Source: Xylanimonas protaetiae
GTDB lineage: Bacteria > Actinomycetota > Actinomycetes > Actinomycetales > Cellulomonadaceae
Direction: 5' to 3'
Length of the DNA: 64,000 nt
Assembly (NCBI RefSeq): GCF_004135385.1
Contig: NZ_CP035493.1
Coordinates: 434,001 to 498,000, forward strand
Both the position numbers and the translations under genes were made by a program. Under the pieces are notes generated by a model. The model searched no databases and was not told where the DNA came from. It saw nothing but the letters and a program-made list of their open reading frames with translations. Positions 24,453-33,139 of this stretch are shown piece after piece (positions within the stretch are counted from its first letter, which is position 1; each line of letters opens with the position of its first letter).

Positions 24453-25421
24453 TCAGGCGCGCGTGCTGCGGCGGCTGCGCGTCGTGTGCACGGCCAGGGT
24501 GCCGAGCGCCACGAGGACGACGGCCGCCACCAGGACGCCCGTGACCTGCGCGCCCGTGAACGCCAGGCGGCCGGTGTCCTCGACGCGCTCCGCGTCGTCG
24601 GTCGCGGCGAGGCGGGCGCCGGGGCTCGGCGCGCTGCTCGGCACGACGGCCGCCGGCGACGAGGAGGAGGAGGACGCGGACGGGCTCGGCGCGGCGAACG
24701 GGGCGAGCGAGACCGACGGGCTCGGGGACGGCGCGGCCTCCGAGGGGGCCGGCGCCGGGCTGGGCGCGGCGAACGGGCTGCCGGAGACCGACGGCGCCGG
24801 GGTGGGCGTCGGGGTCGCGGACCTCGTGGCCGTGGGTGTCGCCGCGGGCGTCGGGGTCGCCGACGTCGTGGGCGTCGGCGACGCGGCGGGCGTCGCCGTC
24901 AGGACCGGCGGCGCGGACGTCGGCGGGGCGTCGACGTAGGCGACCGAGTAGTGCGAGATCTTCTTGCAGCTGTGCTTCGCGACGTCGGCGTAGGCGATCG
25001 TGACCTCGGCGGCCGGCGTGTCGAGCACGACGATCTTCGGGCCGAGGCCCTGCTTGTCGGACCCCGCCTTGACGCAGTACGCCGAGATGAGCTTGCCCTC
25101 GGGCGCGTGCAGCGTCACCGTCAGCTCGTCGACCTCCTGGGACTTGGGCTCGTCCATGTCGGGGCAGACGTTGGCGTCGTAGTCGTAGGTGCTCTGGGGC
25201 CAGGTGTAGCTCATGCCGCCGGACGTGCCGCTGCCACCGCCCCACCGCTGGTGCGAGGCGGTGTAGGTCCGCCAGTCGAACCCGCCGCCGGTGGCGTGCA
25301 GCGTCGCGGCCGACGCGGAGGAGCCCACGAGGGCAAGGCCCGCGCCGAGCAGGACGACGGCGGCGAGGCGGGCGGAGGGACGGCGGAGCGACGTCGCTCC
25401 GCGGGTGATGGGCAGGCGCAC
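24453..25421 (-). CDS. Secreted surface protein with LAFTG sorting signal
   Basis: A 322-residue exported protein: a long signal peptide (AAVVLLGAGLALVGSSASAA), a folded domain of about 130 residues with three to four cysteines (NVCPDMDEP, SAYCVKAG, KHSCKKISH) and no recognised family, then a low-complexity stalk of about 120 residues rich in Pro, Ser, Ala and Thr, and a C-terminal LAFTG motif followed by a hydrophobic helix and a basic tail (TTRSRRSTRA). LAxTG signals are usually cut by class E sortases in high-GC actinobacteria. GTG 25421 is chosen because AAGGAG lies 5 bases upstream. Ligand or role is unknown; the domain could bind cell-surface or plant material. Confidence 0.8.
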   Translation of the reverse strand: MRLPITRGATSLRRPSARLAAVVLLGAGLALVGSSASAATLHATGGGFDWRTYTASHQRWGGGSGTSGGMSYTWPQSTYDYDANVCPDMDEPKSQEVDELTVTLHAPEGKLISAYCVKAGSDKQGLGPKIVVLDTPAAEVTIAYADVAKHSCKKISHYSVAYVDAPPTSAPPVLTATPAASPTPTTSATPTPAATPTATRSATPTPTPAPSVSGSPFAAPSPAPAPSEAAPSPSPSVSLAPFAAPSPSASSSSSSPAAVVPSSAPSPGARLAATDDAERVEDTGRLAFTGAQVTGVLVAAVVLVALGTLAVHTTRSRRSTRA

Positions 25422-25544
25422 GGACGCTCCTTGGCACGGGGGACGCGGCATGCGGGGTGGGCACACCGGGCGGCAACATAGCGGAAGCGGACGGACCGCG
25501 TAAATCCCTCTTACCTGCCGAAATGCACGTCGGCGTGCCGGAGA

Positions 25545-26521
25545 TCAGCGCCCGCGACGCCCCTTGCCGCCCGCCGGGCGCCCGCCGGAACCACCCTTGC
25601 CGGGCCGCGGCCCGCCGCCCGAGCGCGGACCCGCTCCGCGCGACCCGCCGCCGCCACCGCGCCCCGCCCCCGGAGCACCCGCGCGCGGGCTCCCGCCGCG
25701 CGGCCCACCGGCTCGCCCGGCGCCGAGCCCGGCGCCCCGCGCGTCGCGCCCGCGGCCACCGTCCGCGCCCTCACGACGGGAGGACCCGCCGTCGCGACGG
25801 GAGGGCGCGCCCTCGCGGGCCGCGTCTGCGCCGCGCCCCGCGGCGTCGCCGGGCCGCTGGCCACGCCCGCGCGAGCTGTTGACCGTGCGCCCGCGGACGA
25901 TGCCGATGAGCTCGTCGACCAGGTCGGTGGTGCGCTCCGAGACCCAGACCAGCCCGACGGGCGCCGTCGGGCCGCCGTCGAGCACCCGGTAGGTGACGTC
26001 CTTGCGGTGGTGCAGCCGCGCGAGCGACATCGGCACGATCGTCACGCCCGCCCCGGCGGCCACCCAGGCGATCGCCTCCGCCGTCGTCGGCGGCCGCTCC
26101 GCGACGCCGGACGGGTCCACGGACCCGTCCTCGCGGTACGCGGCCGGTCGCAGACCGGGCACGGGCGTGCCCGGCGCGTAGAGCACGTCGTCGGCGGGCA
26201 GGTGCACGACGTCGTCGGCGACGTCGTCGGCGCCCACCACCTCGTCCTCGTCGGTCGCGGCGAGCAGGTGGTCCCGCGAGACGACGACGACGGGGAGCTC
26301 CTCGTACAGGAGGATGGCGCTCAGGCGCGTCTTGTCGACGGGCAGGCGGGCGATCGCCGCGTCGACGTCGCCGCGGTCGAGCGCGGCGACGGCGTCGTCG
26401 GCCTCGACCTGGACGAGCTCGAGGTGCGCGGCGAGGCGCTCGCGCCACGTGCGCGCCCACTTGCCGGGGTGGCGCCGGGCACGTACCCGAGCCGGAAGAC
26501 CTCGTCACGGGGCTCGCTCAC
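25545..26521 (-). pseudogene. LysR-type substrate-binding-domain protein with Arg/Gly-rich tail, broken by an apparent one-base deletion
   Basis: From GTG 26521 the frame opens SEPRDEVFRLGYVPGATP and then needs one more C in the run at 26466-26469 to continue GKWARTWRERLAAHLELVQV, the effector domain of LysR-type regulators (EADDAVAALDRGDVDAAIARLP and LPVVVVSRDHLLA follow, then WVAAGAGVTIVPMSLARL). Repaired length is about 325 residues. There is no N-terminal winged helix, as is known for a group of actinobacterial LysR substrate-domain proteins. After residue about 215 comes a 110-residue Arg/Gly/Pro-rich tail with repeated RGG/GRG units. A TAGCCT box lies 6 bases before GTG 26521. Divergent from DUF5997. 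The intergenic space 25422-25544 downstream holds no gene. Confidence 0.75.
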
Positions 26522-26527
26522 GCGCCC

Positions 26528-26533
26528 AGGCTA
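26528..26533 (-). promoter_or_regulatory. -10 box TAGCCT, leaderless promoter of the LysR-type gene
   Basis: TAGCCT on the minus strand, 6-base spacer, GTG 26521. Confidence 0.5.
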
Positions 26534-26608
26534 CGTCGTGGGGCGCCCCGGCTCCGGCGGCAGGCGCCTCGCGGGGACCACGCACCGCGGCAGGCGCCCT
26601 CGGGCACG

Positions 26609-26614
26609 TAACCT
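26609..26614 (+). promoter_or_regulatory. -10 box TAACCT, leaderless promoter of the DUF5997 gene
   Basis: TAACCT, 7-base spacer, ATG 26622, with no ribosome site. Only about 75 bases separate it from the divergent promoter of the LysR-type gene. Confidence 0.55.
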
Positions 26615-26621
26615 TGGGCGC

Positions 26622-27035
26622 ATGGCCACTCCCTTCTCGCAGCAGGTCCTCAAGCCGACGAACGCCGCCAAGCGGCTGGGCGTGTACCTGCCCGCCACTC
26701 CCCCGGACTTCCAGGAGAAGGGCGTCACGCGCGAGCAGCTCGAGGAGCTGGAGAAGAACCCGCCGGAGTGGCTCGCGACGCTGCGCCGCGAGGGCCCGCA
26801 CCCGCGGCCCGTCGTCGCCGGCCGCCTGGGCGTCTCCATCGCCGGGCTCGCGCGCGGCGGCATCACCGACCCGCTGACCACCGAGCAGATCGACGAGCTG
26901 CGCTCCGACCCGCCCGCCTGGCTGGTCCACGAGCGCGAGATCGCCACGAAGGTCCGCGAGGAGGACGAGCGCGTCGCGGAGAAGGCGGCGAAGGAGGCGG
27001 CGCGCGCCGCCCGCCGGACCGCGCCGCGCGACTGA
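26622..27035 (+). CDS. DUF5997 family protein
   Basis: A 137-residue cytoplasmic protein with the family N terminus KPTNAAKRLGVYLPATPPDF and a KNPPEWLATLRREGPHPRPVVAGRLGVS segment that resembles a helix-turn-helix, ending in a basic coiled-coil-like tail (EEDERVAEKAAKEAARAARR). Function unknown in the family. The divergent arrangement with a LysR substrate-domain protein is a frequent actinobacterial pairing and suggests related function. Its stop is 1 base before the next start, so the methyltransferase is co-transcribed. Confidence 0.85.
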   Translation: MATPFSQQVLKPTNAAKRLGVYLPATPPDFQEKGVTREQLEELEKNPPEWLATLRREGPHPRPVVAGRLGVSIAGLARGGITDPLTTEQIDELRSDPPAWLVHEREIATKVREEDERVAEKAAKEAARAARRTAPRD

Positions 27036-27036
27036 G

Positions 27037-28455
27037 GTGGAGGCGGGTTCGCCCGTCGGCGGCGCGGGCTCGCCCGACGACGCCGGCCTACCCGACGGCA
27101 TCGGCTCGCCCGACGACGCCGCGGCGCTCGCCGCGCTGACGCCGTGGCCCGAGGACGGGACGCGCGCCGACGGGCCCGTGGCCGTCGACGCGACCGACCG
27201 GCTCCTGCTGCTCGAGGCGCGCGCCCTGCTCGGGGCGGGCCGGACGCCGGCGGACGTCGTCGTCATGGGGGACCGGTTCGGAGCGCTGACCGTGGGGCTG
27301 CTGGCGCTGGGCGTCCCCTGTGTGCGCCTGCACACGGACGCCGTGACGGCCGAGCGGGCCGTGGCCGCGAACCTCGACGCGGTCCGGGCGCGCGGGCTGC
27401 TCGGTCCCGCGACGCTACGCGCGCAGGATGACGGGAGCACCGACGCGACGCGTGACGAGCGCACCGGCAGGCCGGGCGACCGGTGGGTCGTCCACGAGGC
27501 GCTCGAGCCCGCCCTCGTGCGCGGCGCCCGCCTCGTGCTGCTCCAGCTCCCCCGCTCGCTCGCGGAGCTGCAGGAGGTCGCCGAGCTGGTCGCCCGCGAG
27601 GCCGCCGACGACGTCGTGCTGCTGGCCGGCGGGCGTCTCAAGCACATGACGCACGCCATGAACGACGTGCTCGCGGCCTGCTTCGAGGACGTCCGGGCGA
27701 CGCTCGCCCGGGGCAAGTCGCGGGCGCTCGTCGCCGCCCGCCCGCGGGCTGGCGCACGCACGGCGGCGCCGACGTTCCCGGTGGTCGCCACGCTGCGCGA
27801 CCCCGAGCTGCTGGCCGCGGCCGGGCTCGCGACAGGCCACGACGCCGCCCCGGCCGTGGCCGGGAGGCCTGCCGACGCGCAGGGCGCGGCCGCCGGGATC
27901 GCCGTCGTCGCGCACGGCGGCGTCTTCGCCGGGGCCACGCTCGATCTCGGGACGCGCGCCCTGCTGCGCACCGCCGGCCGCTGGCCCGAGGCCGCCGACG
28001 CCGTCGACCTGGGGTGCGGGACCGGGCTCCTCGCCACCGTGCTCGCGCTGCGCGACCCGCGCACGCGCGTCGTCGCCGTCGACCGCTCGGCCGCCGCCGC
28101 GGCGTCGGCCCGCGCGACGTCGCGGGCGAACGGCGTCGCGGAGCGCGTCGTCGTGCTGCGCGACGACGCCGGCGAGGGCGCGGCACCCGGGTCCGCCGAC
28201 CTGGTGCTGTGCAACCCGCCGTTCCACGACCGCGCCGCGCTGTCCACGGACGCCGCGCACCGCATGTTCGCGGCGGCCGCGCGCATGCTGCGGCCCGGCG
28301 GCGAGCTGTGGTGCGTCTACAACGCGGGCTTGCGCTACCGTCCGGCGCTCGAGCGGACCGTCGGCCCCACCGAGCAGGTGTCGCGCGACCCCCGCTTCAC
28401 CGTGACCCGAAGCGCGACCCGAAGCGCGACCCGAAGCGTCCGCGCTGACGCGTGA
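27037..28455 (+). CDS. RsmC/RlmG-like class I methyltransferase
   Basis: A 472-residue protein with the two-domain layout of small-subunit/large-subunit rRNA guanine-N2 methyltransferases. An N-terminal degenerate Rossmann domain (about 60-230; VVVMGDRFGALTVGLLALG and LLAGGRLKHMTHAMND) precedes the catalytic domain with SAM motif DAVDLGCGTGLLA and the catalytic LVLCNPPFHDR. NPPF points to exocyclic amino methylation of guanine or adenine. GTG 27037 starts 1 base after the DUF5997 stop. The first 40 residues are acidic/Gly-rich and not conserved. The C terminus carries a threefold TRSA repeat caused by a 12-bp tandem duplication. Confidence 0.85.
   Translation: MEAGSPVGGAGSPDDAGLPDGIGSPDDAAALAALTPWPEDGTRADGPVAVDATDRLLLLEARALLGAGRTPADVVVMGDRFGALTVGLLALGVPCVRLHTDAVTAERAVAANLDAVRARGLLGPATLRAQDDGSTDATRDERTGRPGDRWVVHEALEPALVRGARLVLLQLPRSLAELQEVAELVAREAADDVVLLAGGRLKHMTHAMNDVLAACFEDVRATLARGKSRALVAARPRAGARTAAPTFPVVATLRDPELLAAAGLATGHDAAPAVAGRPADAQGAAAGIAVVAHGGVFAGATLDLGTRALLRTAGRWPEAADAVDLGCGTGLLATVLALRDPRTRVVAVDRSAAAAASARATSRANGVAERVVVLRDDAGEGAAPGSADLVLCNPPFHDRAALSTDAAHRMFAAAARMLRPGGELWCVYNAGLRYRPALERTVGPTEQVSRDPRFTVTRSATRSATRSVRADA
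28404..28438 (+). repeat. 12-bp tandem repeat, three units, at the end of the methyltransferase gene
   Basis: GACCCGAAGCGC at 28404, 28416 and (11 bases) 28428, coding TRSATRSATRS just before the stop. Confidence 0.85.
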
Positions 28456-28469
28456 CGACGCGGTTTGCG

Positions 28470-28483
28470 TGGAAGCGTTTTCA
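28470..28483. promoter_or_regulatory. Putative LacI operator before the lacI-type gene
   Basis: TGGAAGCGTTTTCA, an imperfect palindrome around the central CG, typical of LacI/GalR-family operators. It lies in the leader of the LacI gene at 28579, so autoregulation is likely. Confidence 0.55.
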
Positions 28484-28578
28484 CGGCGAGGATGCCGCCG
28501 AACGCCAAGGGAGACGTCGGCCTTCCCGCGCGCCGACGACGGCGCCCGGTTCCAACGGAGGGATCAGGTGCAGCACCC

Positions 28579-29610
28579 GTGACTCGTGCAGGTGGACGGC
28601 GAGCCGTGACCATCACCGAGGTGGCCCGCCGCGCGGGGGTCTCGCCCGCCACGGTCTCGCGGGTGATGAACGACCGGTTCGTGGGCGACCCGGCCGTCGC
28701 CGAGCGGGTGCGCGCCACCGCCACCGAGCTCGACTACACGCCCAGCCCGCTGGCCCGCGGACTGGCCCTGGGACGCACCCAGACGGTCGGCTTCCTGGTC
28801 CCGGACCTCGCCAACCCGTCGTTCCACGCCGTCCTGTCGAGCATCGGCAAGGCCGCCGCGCCCGACGGCTACCGGCTGCTCGTCACCGACTCGGGCGAGC
28901 AGCCGCAGGCCGAGCCGCACCTGGCCCTCGAGACGCGCCGGCGGTGCGACGGCATCGTGCTGTGCGCCCCGCGCATGCCCGACGCCGAGCTCCTGCGCCT
29001 GCTCGACGCGCTGCGCCCGGTGGTGCTGGTCAACCGCCCGGCGGCCGTCCCGCGCGTGCCGTCGGTCGGGGTCGACTACGGCGCGGGCATGCGGGCGCTG
29101 GCCCAGCACCTGGTGGGCCTGGGGCACCGTGACCTGGTCTACCTCGAAGGGCCGGCGGCGAGCTCGTCCAACGGGCACCGCCTCGACGCCCTGGCCCAGG
29201 TCGAGCGCGAGCAGCCCGACATCCGGGTCCGGCGGATCGCCGCGGGCAGCACGTCGGAGGACGGCTACCGGGTGGCGGGCGCCGTCGCGGCCAGCGGTGC
29301 CACCGCGGCGCTGGCCTTCAACGACCTCGTGGCCGTCGGGCTGCTGGGCGGCCTGCGCGCGGCGGGGCTGCGGGTGCCCGAGGACGTCTCGGTCACCGGC
29401 TTCGACGACATCCCCTCGGCGCGCTACGCCATCCCCTCGCTCACCACGGCCTCCGTGCCGGTCGACGCGCTGGGCGCGGCCACGTGGGCACGCCTGCACG
29501 CGCTCCTCACGGGCGGCGACCCGGAGCACGACGTGATGTTCTCGCCACGCCTAGAACCCCGGGACTCCACCGCCCCGCCGCGCCCCCACGGCGCCCCGCA
29601 ACACTCTTGA
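28579..29610 (+). CDS. LacI family transcriptional regulator (first)
   Basis: A 343-residue repressor: N-terminal helix-turn-helix TITEVARRAGVSPATVSRVMND, the hinge TPSPLARGLALGRTQTVGFL (with the LA pair used to bend the operator), then a periplasmic-binding-like sensor domain with VPDLANPSFHAVLSS, VTGFDDIPSARYAIPSLTT. GTG 28579 is chosen to keep a normal short N terminus; GGAGGG upstream is rather distant (16 bases), and GTG 28606 is an alternative. It is followed within about 140 bases by a sugar ABC importer in the same direction and probably controls it; the sugar is not known. Confidence 0.88.
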   Translation: MTRAGGRRAVTITEVARRAGVSPATVSRVMNDRFVGDPAVAERVRATATELDYTPSPLARGLALGRTQTVGFLVPDLANPSFHAVLSSIGKAAAPDGYRLLVTDSGEQPQAEPHLALETRRRCDGIVLCAPRMPDAELLRLLDALRPVVLVNRPAAVPRVPSVGVDYGAGMRALAQHLVGLGHRDLVYLEGPAASSSNGHRLDALAQVEREQPDIRVRRIAAGSTSEDGYRVAGAVAASGATAALAFNDLVAVGLLGGLRAAGLRVPEDVSVTGFDDIPSARYAIPSLTTASVPVDALGAATWARLHALLTGGDPEHDVMFSPRLEPRDSTAPPRPHGAPQHS

Positions 29611-29636
29611 CAACGATTTCAGACCCGGTCTAGCCT
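29607..29636 (+). promoter_or_regulatory. Sigma-70-type promoter of the first sugar ABC importer
   Basis: TTGACA (29607-29612), 18-base spacer, TAGCCT (29631-29636). This is the best two-box promoter in the window. The spacer contains CAACGATTTC, and an operator-like site follows directly downstream. Confidence 0.75.
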
Positions 29637-29642
29637 CCCGCG

Positions 29643-29656
29643 AGAAAGCGGTTGCA
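29643..29656. promoter_or_regulatory. Putative LacI operator at the transcript start of the ABC importer
   Basis: AGAAAGCGGTTGCA shares the AAGCG.TT..CA core with the site at 28470-28483 and lies where transcription should start, 6 bases after the -10 box. This supports control by the adjacent LacI protein. Confidence 0.5.
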
Positions 29657-29748
29657 CGCCGGGAACGGCCCCGGACGCTGCCCCGCTCTCGCCCGATCAA
29701 CTGTGCGATCGAGACGGTGCGCAGCACCGAGGAATGGGATGGGACGCA

Positions 29749-31098
29749 ATGACGCGTGCAAATCGTTCGTCCGCGGGAAAGGCCGCCGTCGCGCTGGCCG
29801 GGTCCGCGGTGCTCTTCCTTGCCGGGTGCTCGTCGTCCTCGGACGCGTCGAGCAACAGCTCGGAGTCGCCCGAGGAGTCGGCGGCGGCGGAGCCCGTCAC
29901 CCTCGAGATGTCCTGGTGGGGCAACGACGACCGGGCCAAGCTGTTCGACCAGGTCGTCAAGGCGTTCGAGGCCAAGTACCCGAACATCACGGTCACCCAG
30001 ACGCCGGTCCCCGACCCTGACACGCTGTTCAACCGCCTCGCCACGGACTTCGCCGCGGGCGGCGACACGGCCCCCGACGTCTTCGCCCTCGGCGGGGCCA
30101 AGCCGCAGGAGTACGGCGACGCGGGCGCGCTGCTCGACCTGGCCGAGGTCAAGGACACGGTCCAGCTCGACAAGTACCCGGAGTTCTCGCTGACGAACGC
30201 GACCGTGGACGACACGGTCTACGGCCTGCCCACGGGCGGCAACGCGACCGCCGCGTTCGTCAACACCGACATCTTCGCCAAGGCCGGCGTCGAGGTGCCC
30301 ACCGACGACTGGACGTGGGACGACTTCGTCGCCGCCGCCAACAAGATCGGCGCGGCCGGGCTGACCACGGACACGGGCGCCCCGATCATGGGCGTCGACC
30401 TGCGCGTCCAGGACATCCTCGGCACCTACGCCGGCCAGAAGACCGAGTACGGTTTCTACGACTGGGACGGCAAGCTCTCCGTCAAGCCGGCCGTCATCGC
30501 GGACTGGTACAAGCACGAGGTCGCGCTGCGCGACGGCAAGGGCCTCCCGGACCCGTCGATCGTCGTCCAGAACTGGAACATCAGCTCGGACCAGCAGCCG
30601 TACGCGCTCGGCCAGGCCGGCATCACGTTCGGCTACAGCAACCTCATCGGCACGTACGCCAAGGGCGGCGCCACCAAGATCCTGCTGCCGCCGCACGACA
30701 AGGGTGACAAGACCGGCGTCGCGCTGCTGCCGTCGGCGTTCTGGGCCATCAACGCCAAGACCGCGCACCCGAAGGAGGCCGCGCTCCTGGTCGACTGGTT
30801 CCTCAACGAGCCCGAGGCCGCCCAGCTGATCCTCGACACGCGCGGCGTGCCGTTCAACCCGGACACGCTCGCCGTCGTCACGCCCCTCCTGCAGGGCGAC
30901 TCCAAGGCCGCCGCCGAGTACGTCCAGACGACGCTCGACTCCGGCACGGTCGCCCCGCCGCAGCCGAACGGTGGCGCCAACGCGAACAAGTACGCCCAGG
31001 ACGGCGAGTCCGACGTGCTGTTCGACAAGGCCTCGCCCGACGACGCCGCCAAGGGCTTCACGGAGAAGCTCGCGGCCGACCTGAACGCCGCCGGCTGA
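29749..31098 (+). CDS. Sugar-binding lipoprotein of ABC importer (solute-binding family 1)
   Basis: A 449-residue lipoprotein: signal peptide with lipobox VLFLAGCSS (Cys at about residue 27), a Ser/Glu-rich linker, then the family 1 fold with LEMSWWGNDDRAKLFDQVV, GLPTGGNATAAFVNTDIFAKAG, and a C-terminal FWAINAKTAHPKEAALLVDWFLNEPEAA. Binds a sugar outside the membrane for the two permeases that follow. ATG 29749 is chosen so that the signal peptide starts normally (MTRANRSS). No ATPase gene is in this operon, as in many actinobacterial systems that share MsiK. A strong stem-loop separates it from the permeases. Confidence 0.92.
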   Translation: MTRANRSSAGKAAVALAGSAVLFLAGCSSSSDASSNSSESPEESAAAEPVTLEMSWWGNDDRAKLFDQVVKAFEAKYPNITVTQTPVPDPDTLFNRLATDFAAGGDTAPDVFALGGAKPQEYGDAGALLDLAEVKDTVQLDKYPEFSLTNATVDDTVYGLPTGGNATAAFVNTDIFAKAGVEVPTDDWTWDDFVAAANKIGAAGLTTDTGAPIMGVDLRVQDILGTYAGQKTEYGFYDWDGKLSVKPAVIADWYKHEVALRDGKGLPDPSIVVQNWNISSDQQPYALGQAGITFGYSNLIGTYAKGGATKILLPPHDKGDKTGVALLPSAFWAINAKTAHPKEAALLVDWFLNEPEAAQLILDTRGVPFNPDTLAVVTPLLQGDSKAAAEYVQTTLDSGTVAPPQPNGGANANKYAQDGESDVLFDKASPDDAAKGFTEKLAADLNAAG

Positions 31099-31122
31099 GC
31101 CACGCCTGCTGAGCCCGACCGT

Positions 31123-31171
31123 CCGCGGGGCGGTCCCGCACCTGCCCACCGGGTGCGGGACTGCCCCGCGG
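31123..31171 (+). terminator. Intra-operon stem-loop after the binding-protein gene
   Basis: CCGCGGGGCGGTCCCGCACC pairs with GGTGCGGGACTGCCCCGCGG (one mismatch) in the 133-base gap before the first permease. Such hairpins protect or attenuate the message so that more binding protein than permease is made. Confidence 0.75.
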
Positions 31172-31231
31172 CACCCTGCGGCCCGATCCGGGCCGAGCAC
31201 CGACCCCCTACGAACGACAAGGACGTCACCC

Positions 31232-32179
31232 GTGAGTAGCCTCGGCGAACTGCGCACACTCGCTCAAGGGCGAGGGCGCGGGCGGACAGCGAAACCGAAG
31301 ATCACGGGCCGCGAGAACCTCACCGGGTATCTCTTCCTGTCCCCGTGGATCGTGGGGATGCTCGTCTTCACCATCGGGCCGATGCTGGCCTCGCTGTACC
31401 TGTCGTTCACCAAGTACAAGCTGCTCAAGCCCCCGGAGTGGATCGGCGCGAAGAACTACGCCGACATGCTCCACGACCCCGTGCTGGCCCACTCCCTCAA
31501 GGTGACGTTCACCTACGTGTTCGTCGGGGTGCCGCTCCAGCTCGCCGTCGCCCTCGGCCTGGCGCTCCTGCTGGACCGCGGCCTGCGCGGCATGACGTTC
31601 TACCGGTCGGTGTTCTACCTGCCCAGCCTGCTGGGCGGCTCGGTGGCCATCGCCATCCTGTGGCGCCAGGTCTTCGGCAAGAACGGCATCGTCAACGGGG
31701 CGCTCAGCCTCGTCGGCATCCACGACGCCCCCGGCTGGATCGGCCACCCCGACTACGCGCTCGGCACGCTCATCGCGCTGCACGTGTGGACGTTCGGCTC
31801 GCCGCTCATCATCTTCCTGGCCGGCCTGCGCCAGATCCCGGAGATGTACTACGAGGCCGCGGAGATGGACGGGGCGGGCAAGGGTCGCCGGTTCGTCTCG
31901 ATCACGGTGCCCCTGCTGACGCCCATCATCTTCTTCAACCTGGTGCTCCAGATCATCTTCGCGTTCCAGAGCTTCACGCAGGCGTACATCGTCTCGGGCG
32001 GCACGGGCGGCCCGTCGGACTCGACGATGTTCTACACGCTCTACCTCTACCGCAAGGCGTTCGTCGACCTGCAGATGGGGTACGCCTCCGCGATGGCCTG
32101 GCTGCTGCTCCTCATCATCGGCGCGTTCACGGGCCTGATGTTCTGGCTGTCGAAGTTCTGGGTCTTCTATGACGACTGA
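31232..32179 (+). CDS. Sugar ABC transporter permease (MalF-like)
   Basis: A 315-residue membrane protein with six helices; the first is LFLSPWIVGMLVFTIGPMLA. The ABC-permease EAA loop, which contacts the ATPase, reads EAAEMDGAGKGRRFVSITVP. Size and sequence fit the MalF/UgpA group without the large periplasmic insert. GTG 31232 is preceded by AAGGA 9 bases upstream. Works with the lipoprotein upstream and the second permease 55 bases downstream. Confidence 0.92.
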   Translation: MSSLGELRTLAQGRGRGRTAKPKITGRENLTGYLFLSPWIVGMLVFTIGPMLASLYLSFTKYKLLKPPEWIGAKNYADMLHDPVLAHSLKVTFTYVFVGVPLQLAVALGLALLLDRGLRGMTFYRSVFYLPSLLGGSVAIAILWRQVFGKNGIVNGALSLVGIHDAPGWIGHPDYALGTLIALHVWTFGSPLIIFLAGLRQIPEMYYEAAEMDGAGKGRRFVSITVPLLTPIIFFNLVLQIIFAFQSFTQAYIVSGGTGGPSDSTMFYTLYLYRKAFVDLQMGYASAMAWLLLLIIGAFTGLMFWLSKFWVFYDD

Positions 32180-32233
32180 CCCGCGCCCCGGCACGTCCGC
32201 ATCCGTTCCCCCCTGCACGAGAGGCCCCCGGCG

Positions 32234-33136
32234 ATGACCGCGACGACGCTCTCCCGCCCTCCGGCGACGAGCCCCACGAGCGACGAGCGCATCCGGCGCG
32301 CCCGCCGCCGCCGCGTGGTCACCACCACGCTCAAGCACGCCGGGCTGATCGCGCTGGCCCTGCTGATGATCTACCCGCTCGTGTGGCTGGTGGTCTCCTC
32401 GTTCAAGCCCAACGAGGACATCTTCCGCGACCTGTCGATCTTCACGACGAACCTCACGACGGCGAACTACCCGCACGCGTGGAACGCCCAGCAGTACCCG
32501 TTCAGCCACTACCTGATGAACTCGCTCATCATCTCGGGCGCGGCGATCGTCGGGAACCTGGTGTCGTGCTCGCTGGCCGCCTACGCGTTCGCGCGGCTGC
32601 GGTTCCGCGGCCGGAACCTCATGTTCGCGGCCATGCTCATGTCGATCATGCTGCCGTTCCACGTGGTGCTCGTGCCGCAGTTCCTCATCTTCAAGGAGCT
32701 GGGCTGGCTCAACACGTTCCTGCCGCTCATCGTGCCGAAGTTCCTCGCCACGGACGCCTTCTTCGTGTTCCTCATGGTGCAGTTCATCCGTGCGCTGCCC
32801 AAGGAGATCTTCGAGGCGGCCCGCATCGACGGCGCCGGGCACCCGCGCATGTACGCGCGCATCACGCTGCCGCTCATGGTGCCGGCCCTGGCGACGTCGG
32901 CGATCTTCACGTTCATCTGGACGTGGTCCGACTTCTTCGGCCCGCTCATCTACCTGCGCAAGCCGAGCGTGTTCACCGCGGCCATCGCGCTCAAGGGGTT
33001 CCTCGACTCGCAGGAGTCGTCGAACTACGGGGCGATGTTCGCGATGTCGATCGTCTCGCTCATCCCGCTGTTCGTGATCTTCATGGTGGGCCAGCGCTAC
33101 CTGGTCAAGGGCTTCGCGACGACGGGCATCAAGTAG
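32234..33136 (+). CDS. Sugar ABC transporter permease (MalG-like)
   Basis: A 300-residue membrane protein with six helices (first LIALALLMIYPLVWLVVSSF) and the EAA loop FEAARIDGAGHPRMYARITLP. The C-terminal FVIFMVGQRYLVKGFATTGIK is characteristic of MalG/UgpE-type carbohydrate permeases. Ends the importer operon; only 3 bases separate its stop from that of the convergent LacI gene, with no terminator between them. Confidence 0.92.
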   Translation: MTATTLSRPPATSPTSDERIRRARRRRVVTTTLKHAGLIALALLMIYPLVWLVVSSFKPNEDIFRDLSIFTTNLTTANYPHAWNAQQYPFSHYLMNSLIISGAAIVGNLVSCSLAAYAFARLRFRGRNLMFAAMLMSIMLPFHVVLVPQFLIFKELGWLNTFLPLIVPKFLATDAFFVFLMVQFIRALPKEIFEAARIDGAGHPRMYARITLPLMVPALATSAIFTFIWTWSDFFGPLIYLRKPSVFTAAIALKGFLDSQESSNYGAMFAMSIVSLIPLFVIFMVGQRYLVKGFATTGIK

Positions 33137-33139
33137 GGC

